Shown here in pieces: positions 1 to 9,604 of a stretch of DNA of 64,000 bases (its first letter is position 1; each line of letters opens with the position of its first letter). The notes under the pieces are model-generated. The model searched no databases. It saw only the letters and a program-made list of their open reading frames with translations, and was not told where the DNA came from. Location: assembly GCA_033782935.1 (NCBI GenBank), contig JAWQEG010000377.1, positions 806,001 to 870,000 of the forward strand, given 5' to 3'. The stretch comes from Petrolisthes cinctipes. Lineage: Eukaryota > Arthropoda > Malacostraca > Decapoda > Porcellanidae. Position numbers and translations under genes: made by a program.

Positions 1-667
1 GGTCCCAGAAGGTATCTGTACATGCCTACTCCGTGTTAGAGTATTTTCAAAATACAGGCCAAAAACATACTGAAAATCGATCTTTTAGGTGCCCAAAAGT
101 CGATATGTGCATGCATCTTCTGTACCCGTTTATATCTCAAATTCTGACCCTAAACACCGGAAAATTCGATATTTTGGGGTCCCAGAAGCGATCTGTACAT
201 GCCTACTCCGTGTTAGAGTATTTTAAAAATTCAGGCCCAAAACATGCTGAAAATCGATATTTTTGGTGACCAAAGTCAATATGTGCATGTATCTTCTGTA
301 CCCGTTTATATCTCAAATTCAGGCTCAAAACACCCGAAAATTCAATATTTTGGGGTCACAGAAGCAATCTGTACAGTGCTAGAATATTTTCAAAATATAG
401 GCTAAAAACATGCTAAAAATCGATCTTTTAGGTGCCAAAAAGTCGATATCTCAAATTCAGTCCCAAAACACCCGAAATTCGATATTTAGGGGTCCCAGAA
501 GCGATCTGTACATGCCTACTCCGTGTTAGAGTATTTTCAAAATACATGCTCAAAACATACTGAAAATCGATCTTTTAGGTGCACAAAAGTCGATATGTGC
601 ATGCATCTTCAGTTCCCGTTTACATCTCAAATTCAGGCTCAAAACACCCGAAAATTCAATATTTTGG

Positions 668-805
668 GGTCCCAGAAGCAATCTGTACAGTGCTAGAATA
701 TTTTCAAAATATAGGCTAAAAACATGCTAAAAATCGATCTTTTAGGTGCCAAAAAGTCGATATCTCAAATTCAGTCCCAAAACACCCGAAAATTCGATAT
801 TTAGG
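668..805. repeat. C138 variant: C monomer with a second, 10 bp deletion
   Basis: Here 'gtacatgcctactcagtgct' is shortened to 'gtacagtgct', a 10 bp loss between two 'ca' dinucleotides. With the 29 bp loss this gives 138 bp. A sibling form, C137 (for example 354-490), also reads 'cccgaaattcg' with one A missing. C138 and C137 recur at fixed places in the higher-order units, mainly in the pentamers, so they are inherited lineage markers and not independent deletions. Confidence 0.92.
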
Positions 806-845
806 GGTCCCAAAAGCGATCTGTACATGCCTACTCCGTGTTAGA

Positions 846-860
846 GTATTTTCAAAATAC
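846..860. other. 15 bp dyad in A monomers
   Basis: The word 'gtattttcaaaatac' is a perfect inverted repeat: a 7 bp arm, one central C and a 7 bp arm. It is present in most A1 and A3 monomers and in the 'aatacaggcc' form of A2. It is broken in B2 ('aaaattc') and in the A2 variant reading 'ttcaaattac'. A role in cruciform formation or protein binding would be inference. Confidence 0.7.
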
Positions 861-912
861 ATGCTCAAAACATACTGAAAATCAATCTTTTAGGTGCCCA
901 AAAGTCGATATG

Positions 913-920
913 TGCATGCA
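913..920. other. Palindrome 'tgcatgca' in A monomers
   Basis: This is a perfect 8 bp palindrome inside 'gtgcatgcatctt' of most A monomers. B monomers usually read 'tgcatgta', which breaks it, and C monomers have lost the segment. It is therefore phased once per trimer. Confidence 0.6.
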
Positions 921-982
921 TCTTCTGTACCCGTTTATATCTCAAATTCTGGCCCTAAACACCCGAAAATTCGATATTTTTG

Positions 983-1158
983 GGTCCCAGAAGCGATCTG
1001 TACATGCATACTCCGTGTTAGAGAATTTTCAAAATTCAGGCCCAAAACATGCTGAAAATCGATATTTTTGGTGCCCAAAGTTAATATGTGCATGTATCTT
1101 CTGTTCCCGTTTATATCTCAAATTCAGGCTCAAAACACCCGAAAATTCAATATTTTGG
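983..1158. repeat. Prototype B monomer (176 bp)
   Basis: Class B has 'aggcccaaaacatgctg' in its first half and 'cccaaagt' followed by 'aatatgtgcatgta' in its second. Subtype B2, as here, has 'aattcaggccc' and 'gatatttttggtgccc'. Subtype B1 (for example 5943-6118) has 'aatacaggccc' and 'gatattttagatgccc'. B is one base shorter than A, and its first and second halves resemble each other more clearly than those of A, for example 'aaattcaggcccaaaacatg' against 'aaattcaggctcaaaacacc'. Confidence 0.92.
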
Positions 1159-1198
1159 GGTCCCAGATGCAATCTGTACATGCCTACTCAGTGCTAGA

Positions 1199-1213
1199 AT
1201 ATTTTCAAAATAT
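1199..1213. other. 15 bp dyad in C monomers
   Basis: At the homologous position of class C the word is 'atattttcaaaatat', again a perfect 7-1-7 inverted repeat. Compared with A the outermost pair has changed from G/C to A/T on both sides, so pairing is preserved. Confidence 0.68.
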
Positions 1214-1306
1214 AGGGTAAAAACATGCTAAAAATCGACATTTTAGGTGCCAAAAAATCGATATCTCAAATTCCGTCCCAAAACACCCGAAAATTCGATA
1301 TTTAGG

Positions 1307-1393
1307 GGTCCCAGAAGCGATCTGTACATGCCTACTCCGTGTTAGAGTATTTTCAAATTACAGGCCAAAAACATACTGAAAATCGATCTTTTA
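1307..1393. repeat. Alpha half-unit of a monomer (87 bp)
   Basis: This is the first half of an A monomer, starting 'ggtcccagaagcgatctgta'. It aligns along its length with the second half (1394-1483): 'gatctgtacatgc' against 'gatatgtgcatgc', then 'caggcc' with 'aaac' against 'tggccc' with 'aaac', then 'gaaaatcgat' against 'gaaaattcgat'. The 177 bp monomer is therefore itself an old dimer. Confidence 0.85.
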
Positions 1394-1483
1394 GGTGCCC
1401 AAAAGTCGATATGTGCATGCATCTTCTGTACCCGTTTATATCTCAAATTCTGGCCCTAAACACCCGAAAATTCGATATTTTGG
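1394..1483. repeat. Beta half-unit of a monomer (90 bp)
   Basis: This is the second half of the same monomer, starting 'ggtgcccaaaagtcgatatg', homologous to the alpha half next to it. The C-class 29 bp deletion falls in this half. Several later rearrangements (38316, 38754 and their copies) join a beta half to the following alpha half, as expected if the halves still mispair. Confidence 0.85.
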
Positions 1484-1659
1484 GGTCCCAGAAGCGATCT
1501 GTACATGCCTACTCCGTGTTAGAGTATTTTCAAAATTCAGGCCCAAAACATGCTGAAAATCGATATTTTTGGTGTCCAAAGTCAATATGTGCATGTATCT
1601 TCTGTACCCGTTTATATCTCAAATTCAGGCTCAAAACACCCGAAAATTCAATATTTTGG

Positions 1660-1807
1660 GGTCCCAGAAGCAATCTGTACATGCCTACTCAGTGCTAGAA
1701 TATTTTCAAAATATAGGCTAAAAACATGCTAAAAATCGACATTTTAGGTGCCAAAAAATCGATATCTCAAATTCCGTCCCAAAACACCCGAAAATTCGAT
1801 ATTTAGG
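1660..1807. repeat. Prototype C monomer (148 bp, internally deleted)
   Basis: Class C has 'gtgctagaatattttcaaaa' and then runs directly from 'tcgatat' to 'ctcaaattc'. Relative to A and B it lacks 29 bp of the second half, the stretch from 'gtgcatg' to 'gtttatat'. The breakpoint lies between two copies of 'tat', consistent with a slippage or microhomology deletion that was then amplified. C closes almost every trimer. Its tail reads 'tatttagggg' before A1 or A3, and 'tatttagagg' before A2. Confidence 0.93.
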
Positions 1808-2160
1808 GGTCCCAGAAGCGATCTGTACATGCCTACTCCGTGTTAGAGTATTTTCAAAATACATGCTCAAAACATACTGAAAATCGATCTTTTAGGTGCC
1901 CAAAAGTCGATATGTGCATGCATCTTCTTTACCCGTTTATATCTCAAATTCTGGCCCTAAACACCCGAAAATTCGATATTTTGGGGTCCCAGAAGCGATC
2001 TGTACATGCGTACTCCGTGTTAGAGTATTTTCAAAATTCAGGCCCAAAACATGCTGAAAATCGATATTTTTGGTGCCCAAAGTCAATATGTGCATGTATC
2101 TTCTGTACCCGTTTATATCTCAAATTCAGTCCCAAAACACCCGAAAATTCGATATTTAGA

Positions 2161-3958
2161 GGTCCCAGAAGGTATCTGTACATGCCTACTCCGTGTTAGA
2201 GTATTTTCAAAATACAGGCCAAAAACATACTGAAAATCGATCTTTTAGGTGCCCAAAAGTCGATATGTGCATGCATCTTCTGTACCCGTTTATATCTCAA
2301 ATTCTGACCCTAAACACCGGAAAATTCGATATTTTGGGGTCCCAGAAGCGATCTGTACATGCCTACTCCGTGTTAGAGTATTTTCAAAATTCAGGCCCAA
2401 AACATGCTTAAAATCGATATTTTTGGTGCCCAAAGTCAATATGTGCATGTATCTTCTGTACCCGTTTATATCTCAAATTCAGGCTCAAAACACCCGAAAA
2501 TTCAATATTTTGGGGTCCCAGAAGCAATCTGTACAGTGCTAGAATATTTTCAAAATATAGGCTAAAAACATGCTAAAAATCGATCTTTTAGGTGCCAAAA
2601 AGTCGATATCTCAAATTCAGTCCCAAAACTCCCGAAATTCGTTATTTAGGGGTCCCAGAAGCGATCTGTACATGCCTACTCCGTGTTAGAGTATTTTCAA
2701 AATACATGCTCAAAACATACTGAAAATCGATCTTTTAGGTGCACAAAAGTCGATATGTGCATGCATCTTCAGTTCCCGTTTATATCTCAAATTCAGGCTC
2801 AAAACACCCGAAAATTCATTATTTTGGGGTCCCAGAAGCAATCTGTACAGTGCTAGAATATTTTCAAAATATAGGCTAAAAACATGCTAAAAATCGATCT
2901 TTTAGGTGCCAAAAAGTCGATATCTCAAATTCAGTCCCAAAACACCCGAAAATTCGATATTTTTGGGTCCCTGAAGCGATCTGTACATGCATACTCCGTG
3001 TTAGAGTATTTTCAAAAATTCAGGCCCAAAACATGCTGAAAATCGATATTTTTGGTGCCCAAAGTTAATATGTGCATGTATCTTCTGTTCCCGTTTATAT
3101 CTCAAATTCAGGCTCAAAACACCCGAAAATTCAATATTTTGGGGTCCCAGAAGCAATCTGTACATGCCTACTCAGTGCTAGAATATTTTCAAAATATAGG
3201 GTAAAAACATGCTAAAAATCGACATTTTAGGTGCCAAAAAATCGATATCTCAAATTCAGTCCCAAAACACCCGAAAATTCGATATTTAGAGGTCCCAGAA
3301 GGTATCTGTACATGCCTACTCCGTGTTAGAGTATTTTCAAAATACAGGCCAAAAACATACTGAAAATAGATCTTTTAGGTGCCGAAAAGTCGATATGTGC
3401 ATGCATCTTCTGTACCCGTTTATATCTCAAATTCTGGCCCTAAACACCCGAAAATTCGATATTTAGGGGTCCCAGAAGCGATCTGTACATGCCTACTCCG
3501 TGTTAGAGTATTTTCAAAATACATGCTCAAAACATACTGAAAATCGATCTTTTAGGTGCACAAAAGTCGATATGTGCATGCATCTTCAGTACCCGTTTAT
3601 ATCTCAAATTCAGGCTCAAAACACCCGAAAATTCAATATTTTGGGGTCCCAGAAGCAATCTGTACTTGCCTACTCAGTGTTAGAGTATTTTCAAAATACA
3701 GGCCCAAAACATGCTGAAAATCGATATTTTAGATGCCCAAAGTCAATATGTGCATGTATCTTCTGTACCCGTTTATATCTCAAATTCAGGCTCAAAACAC
3801 CCGAAAATTCAATATTTTGGGGTTCCAGAAGCAATCTGTACAGTGCTAGAATATTTTCAAAATATAGGCTAAAAACATGCTAAAAATCGACATTTTAGGT
3901 GCCAAAAAATCGAGATCTCAAATTCAGTCCCAAAACACCCGAAAATTCGATATTTAGA
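2161..3958. repeat. Block 3: start of the 4,960 bp super-repeat
   Basis: Units are A2-B2-C137 at 2161, A1-C138 at 2651, B-C at 2966 (325 bp), a lone A2 at 3291 and A1-B1-C138 at 3468. The B at 2966 has one extra A ('ttcaaaaattc', 177 bp) and 'gcatactccg'. The lone A2 ends in a C-like 'tatttagggg'. Block 3 recurs at 24902-26699 with the same irregular order. Confidence 0.9.
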
Positions 3959-6900
3959 GGTCCCAGAAGGTATCTGTACATGCCTACTCCGTGTTAGAGT
4001 ATTTTCAAAATACAGGCCAAAAACATACTGAAAATCGATCTTTTAGGTGCCCAAAAGTCGATATGTGCATGCATCTTCTGTACCCGTTTATATCTCAAAT
4101 TCTGACCCTAAACACCGGAAAATTCGATATTTTGGGGTCCCAGAAGCGATCTGTACATGCCTACTCCGTGTTAGAGTATTTTCAAAATTCAGGCCCAAAA
4201 CAAGCTGAAAATCGATATTTTTGGTGACCAAAGTCAATATGTGCATGTATCTTCTGTACCCGTTTATATCTCAAATTCAGGCTCAAAACACCCGAAAATT
4301 CAATATTTTGGGGTCCCAGAAGCAATCTGTACAGTGCTAGAATATTTTCAAAATATAGGCTAAAAACATGCTAAAAATCGATCTTTTAGGTGCCAAAAAG
4401 TCGATATCTCAAATTCAGTCCCAAAACACCCGAAATTCGATATTTAGGGGTCCCAGAAGCGATCTGTACATGCCTACTCCGTGTTAGAGTATTTTCAAAA
4501 TACATGCTCAAAACATACTGAAAATCGATCTTTTAGGTGCACAAAAGTCGATATGTGCATGCATCTTCAGTTCCCGTTTACATCTCAAATTCAGGCTCAA
4601 AACACCCGAAAATTCAATATTTTGGGGTCCCAGAAGCAATCTGTACAGTGCTAGAATATTTTCAAAATATAGGCTAAAAACATGCTAAAAATCGATCTTT
4701 TAGGTGCCAAAAAGTCGATATCTCAAATTCAGTCCCAAAACACCCGACAATTCGATATTTAGGGGTCCCAGAAGCGATCTGTACATGCCTACTCCGTGTT
4801 AGAGTATTTTCAAAATACATGCTCAAAACATACTGAAAATCAATCTTTTAGGTGCCCAAAAGTCGATATGTGCATGCATCTTCTGTACCCGTTTATATCT
4901 CAAATTCTGGCCCTAAACACCCGAAAATTCGATATTTTTGGGTCCCAGAAGCGATCTGTACATGCATACTCCGTGTTAGAGTATTTTCAAAATTCAGGCC
5001 CAAAACATGCTGAAAATCGATATTTTTGGTGCCCAAAGTTAATATGTGCATGTATCTTCTGTTCCCGTTTATATCTCAAATTCAGGCTCAAAACACCCGA
5101 AAATTCAATATTTTGGGGTCCCAGATGCAATCTGTACATGCCTACTCAGTGCTAGAATATTTTCAAAATATAGGGTAAAAACATGCTAAAAATCGACATT
5201 TTAGGTGCCAAAAAATCGATATCTCAAATTCCGTCCCAAAACACCCGAAAATTCGATATTTAGGGGTCCCAGAAGCGATCTGTACATGCCTACTCCGTGT
5301 TAGAGTATTTTCAAAATACATGCTCAAAACATACTGAAAATCGATCTTTTAGGTGCCCAAAAGTCGATATGTGCATGCATCTTCTTTACCCGTTTATATC
5401 TCAAATTCTGGCCCTAAACACCCGAAAATTCGATATTTTGGGGTCCCAGAAGCGATCTGTACATGCCTACTCCGTGTTAGAGTATTTTCAAAATTCAGGC
5501 CCAAAACATGCTGAAAATCGATATTTTTGGTGCCCAAAGTCAATATGTGCATGTATCTTCTGTACCCGTTTATATCTCAAATTCAGGCTCAAAACACCCG
5601 AAAATTCAATATTTTGGGGTCCCAGAAGCAATCTGTACATGCCTACTCAGTGCTAGAATATTTTCAAAATATAGGCTAAAAACATGCTAAAAATCGATCT
5701 TTTAGGTGCCAAAAAGTCGATATCTCAAATTCAGTCCCAAAACACCCGAAAATTCGATATTTAGGGGTCCCAGAAGCGATCTGTACATGCCTACTCCGTG
5801 TTAGAGTATTTTCAAAATACATGCTCAAAACATACTGAAAATCGATCTTTTAGGTGCACAAAAGTCGATATGTGCATGCATCTTCAGTACCCGTTTATAT
5901 CTCAAATTCAGGCTCAAAACACCCGAAAATTCAATATTTTGGGGTCCCAGAAGCAATCTGTACATGCCTACTCAGTGTTAGAGTATTTTCAAAATACAGG
6001 CCCAAAACATGCTGATAATCGATATTTTAGATGCCCAAAGTCAATATGTGCATGTATCTTTTGTACCCGTTTATATCTCAAATTCAGGCTCAAAACACCC
6101 GAAAATTCAATATTTTGGGGTCCCAGAAGCAATCTGTACATGCCTACTCAGTGCTAGAATATTTTTAAAATATAGGCTAAAAACATGCTAAAAATCGATC
6201 TTTTAGGTGCCAAAAAGTCGATATCTCAAATTCAGTCCCAAAACACCCGAAAATTCGATATTTAGAGGTCCCAGAAGGTATCTGTACATGCCTACTCCGT
6301 GTTAGAGTATTTTCAAATTACAGGCCAAAAACATACTGAAAATCGATCTTTTAGGTGCCCAAAAGTCGATATGTGCATGCATCTTCTGTACCCGTTTATA
6401 TCTCAAATTCTGGCCCTAAACACCCGAAAATTCGATATTTTGGGGTCCCAGAAGCGATCTGTACATGCCTACTCCGTGTTAGAGTATTTTCAAAATTCAG
6501 GCCCAAAACATGCTGAAAATCGATATTTTTGGTGTCCAAAGTCAATATGTGCATGTATCTTCTGTACCCGTTTATATCTCAAATTCAGGCTCAAAACACC
6601 CGAAAATTCAATATTTTGGGGTCCCAGAAGCAATCTGTACATGCCTACTCAGTGCTAGAATATTTTCAAAATATAGGCTAAAAACATGCTAAAAATCGAC
6701 ATTTTAGGTGCCAAAAAATCGATATCTCAAATTCCGTCCCAAAACACCCGAAAATTAGATATTTAGGGGTCCCAGAAGCGATCTGTACATGCCTACTCCG
6801 TGTTAGAGTATTTTCAAAATACATGCTCAAAACATACTGAAAATCGATCTTTTAGGTGCCCAAAAGTCGATATGTGCATGCATCTTCTTTACCCGTTTAT

Positions 6901-7120
6901 ATCTCAAATTCTGGCCCTAAACACCCGAAAATTCGATATTTTGGGGTCCCAGAAGCGATCTGTACATGCCTACTCCGTGTTAGAGTATTTTCAAAATTCA
7001 GGCCCAAAACATGCTGAAAATCGATATTTTTTGTGCCCAAAGTCAATATGTGCATGTATCTTCTGTACCCGTTTATATCTCAAATTCAGTCCCAAAACAC
7101 CCGAAAATTCGATATTTAGA
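3959..7120. repeat. Block 4: rest of the 4,960 bp super-repeat
   Basis: Units start at 3959 (A2-B2-C137), 4449 (A1-C138), 4764 (A3-B2-C), 5265 (A3-B2-C), 5766 (A1-B1-C), 6267 (A2-B2-C) and 6768 (A3-B'). The B at 4136 carries 'acaagctg' and 'ggtgaccaaag'. Blocks 3 and 4 together span 2161-7120, 4,960 bp. Units 5265-6266 form exactly one hexamer (1,002 bp) with no counterpart in block 1-2, but they are present at 23046-24047. Confidence 0.9.
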
Positions 7121-7925
7121 GGTCCCAGAAGGTATCTGTACATGCCTACTCCGTGTTAGAGTATTTTCAAAATACAGGCCAAAAACATACTGAAAATCGA
7201 TCTTTTAGGTGCCCAAAAGTCGATATGTGCATGCATCTTCTGTACCCGTTTATATCTCAAATTCTGACCCTAAACACCGGAAAATTCGATATTTTGGGGT
7301 CCCAGAAGCGATCTGTACATTCCTACTCCGTGTTAGAGTATTTTCAAAATTCAGGCCCAAAACATGCTTAAAATCGATATTTTTGGTGCCCAAAGTCAAT
7401 ATGTGCATGTATCTTCTGTACCCGTTTATATCTCAAATTCAGGCTCAAAACACCCGAAAATTCAATATTTTGGGGTCCCAGAAGCAATCTGTACAGTGCT
7501 AGAATATTTTCAAAATATAGGCTAAAAACATGCTAAAAATCGATCTTTTAGGTGCCAAAAAGTCGATATCTCAAATTCAGTCCCAAAACTCCCGAAATTC
7601 GTTATTTAGGGGTCCCAGAAGCGATCTGTACATGCCTACTCCGTGTTAGAGTATTTTCAAAATACATGCTCAAAACATACTGAAAATCGATCTTTTAGGT
7701 GCACAAAAGTCGATATGTGCATGCATCTTCAGTTCCCGTTTACATCTCAAATTCAGGCTCAAAACACCCGAAAATTCATTATTTTGGGGTCCCAGAAGCA
7801 ATCTGTACAGTGCTAGAATATTTTCAAAATATAGGCTAAAAACATGCTAAAAATCGATCTTTTAGGTGCCAAAAAGTCGATATCTCAAATTCAGTCCCAA
7901 AACACCCGAAAATTCGATATTTTTT
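7121..7925. repeat. Block 5: 805 bp pentamer A2-B2-C137, A1-C138
   Basis: Units start at 7121 and 7611. The block matches 2161-2965 at offset 4,960, including 'catgcttaaaatcg' in the B and 'ttcgttattta' in the C137. The next unit differs: the B-C pair found at 2966 is missing, and the junction at about 7918-7930 reads 'gatattttttggttcc'. Confidence 0.9.
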
Positions 7926-9604
7926 GGTTCCAGAAGCGATCTGTACATGCCTACTCCGTGTTAGAGTATTTTCAAAATACAGGCCAAAAACATACTGAAA
8001 ATCGATCTTTTAGGTGCCGAAAAGTCGATATGTGCATGCATCTTCTGTACCCGTTTATATCTCAAATTCTGGCCCTAAACACCCGAAAATTCGATATTTT
8101 GGGGTTCCAGAAGCGATCTGTACATGCCTACTCCGTGTTAGAGTATTTTCAAAATTCAGGCCCAAAACATGCTGAAAATCGATATTTTTGGTGCCCAAAG
8201 TCAATATGTGCATGTATCTTCTGTACCCGTTTATATCTCAAATTCAGGCTCAAAACACCCAAAAATTCAATATTTTGGGGTCCCAGAAGCAATCTGTACA
8301 TGCCTACTCAGTGCTAGAATATTTTCAAAATATAGGCTAAAAATATGCTAAAAATCGATATTTTAGTTGCCAAAAAGTCGATATCTCAAATTCAGTCCCA
8401 AAACACCCGAAAATTCGATATTTAGGGGTTCCAGAATTGATCTGTACATGCCTACTCCGTGTTAGAGTATTTTCAAAATACATGCTCAAAACATACTGAA
8501 AATCGATCTTTTAGGTGCACAAAAGTCGATATGTGCATGTATCTTCAGTACCCGTTTATATCTCAAATTCAGGCTCAAAACACCCGAAAATTCAATATTT
8601 TGGGGTCCCAGAAGCAATCTGTACAAGCCTACTCAGTCTTAGAGTATTTTCAAAATACAGGCCCAAAACATGTTGAAAATCGATATTTTAGATGCCCAAA
8701 GTCAATATGTGCATGTATCTTCTGTACCCGTTTATATCTCAAATTCAGGCTCAAAACACCCGAAAATTCAATATTTTGGGGTCCCAGAAGCAGTCTGTAC
8801 ATGCCTACACAGTGCTAGAATATTTTCAAAATATAGGCTAAAATCATGCTAAAAATCGACATTTTAGGTGCCAAAAAATCGATATCTCAAATTCAGTCCC
8901 AAAACACCCGAAAATTCGATATTTAGAGGTCCCAGAAGGTATCTGTACATGCCTACTCCGTGTTAGAGTATTTTCAAAATACAGGCCAAAAACATACTGA
9001 AAATCGATCTTTTAGGTGCCCAAAAGTCGATATGTGCATGTATCTTCTGTACCCGTTTATATCTCAAATTCTGGCCCTAAACACCCGAAAATTCGATATT
9101 TTGGGGTCCCAGAAGCGATCTGTACATGCCTACTCCGTGTTAGAGCATTTTCAAAATTCAGGCCCAAAACATGCTGAAAATCGATATTTTTGGTGCCCAA
9201 AGTCAATATGTGCATGTATCTTCTGTACCCGTTTATATCTCAAATTCAGGCTCAAAACACCCGAAAATTCAATATTTTGGGGTCCCAGAAGCAATCTGTA
9301 CATGCCTACTCAGTGTTAGAGTATTTTCAAAATACAGGCCCAAAATATGCTGAAAATCGATATTTTAGATGCCCAAAGTCAATATGTGCATGTATCTTTT
9401 GTACCCGTTTATATCTCAAATTCAGGCTCAAAACACCCGAAAATTCAATATTTTGGGGTCCCAGAAGCAATCTGTAAATGCCTACTCAGTGCTAGAATGT
9501 TTTCAAAATATAGGCTAAAAACATGCTAAAAATCGATCTTTTAGGTGCCAAAAAGTCGATATCTCAAATTCAGTCCCAAAACACCCGAAAATTCGATATT
9601 TAGA
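7926..9604. repeat. Block 6: A2-B2-C, A1-B1-C, and tetramer A2-B2-B1-C
   Basis: Units start at 7926 (501 bp), 8427 (501 bp) and 8928 (677 bp). The tetramer equals a hexamer minus 'C-A1' (1,002 minus 325). Markers include 'tcagtcttagag' and 'catgttgaaaatcg' in the B1 of 8604, which reappear near 14.9 kb (offset 6,240) and 31.6 kb (offset 23,001). Confidence 0.9.

Larger units (their letters stand above)
806..982. repeat. Prototype A monomer (177 bp)
   Basis: Class A is the full-length monomer. It carries 'ttcaaaatac' in its first half and 'aaaagtcgatatgtgcatgc' in its second. There are three subtypes. A1 has 'aatacatgctc', 'gcacaaaag', 'cttcagt' and ends in 'ttcaatatt'. A2 usually begins 'gaggtcccagaaggtatc' and has 'aatacaggcc', 'gcccaaaag', 'cttctgtaccc' and 'ccctaaacac', ending in 'ttcgatatt'. 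A3, shown here, joins an A1-like front to an A2-like back. A1 is normally followed by B1, and A2 or A3 by B2, so subtype is a marker of position in the higher-order unit. Confidence 0.93.
1..1306. repeat. Block 1: A2-B2-C137, A1-C138, A3-B2-C
   Basis: Higher-order units start at 1 (490 bp), 491 (315 bp) and 806 (501 bp). The first two form an 805 bp pentamer lacking B1. Markers include 'ggtgaccaaag' in the B at 178, 'ggtcacag' at the C137 of 354, and 'gcatactccg' in the B of 983. The same block recurs at 3959 (offset 3,958), 21740 (offset 21,739) and 26700. The marker 'ggtcacag' is shared only with the 21740 copy. Confidence 0.92.
1307..2160. repeat. Block 2: A-B2-C and A3-B' (chimeric first A)
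   Basis: Units start at 1307 (501 bp) and 1808 (353 bp). The A at 1307 begins like the A of 5265 ('ggggtcccagaagcg') but continues like the A of 6267 ('ttcaaattacagg'). That is the footprint of an exchange removing one 1,002 bp hexamer. The B' at 1985 starts as B but ends with the C-type tail ('ttcagtcccaaaac', 'tatttagagg'), so C is absent from this unit. The block matches 6267-7120 (offset 4,960) and 24048-24901. Confidence 0.9.

Noticed and set aside
1199..1213. TATA-box-like promoter in 'atattttcaaaatat'
   Set aside because: The word occurs once in nearly every C monomer and simply reflects AT-rich satellite sequence; there is no gene downstream.
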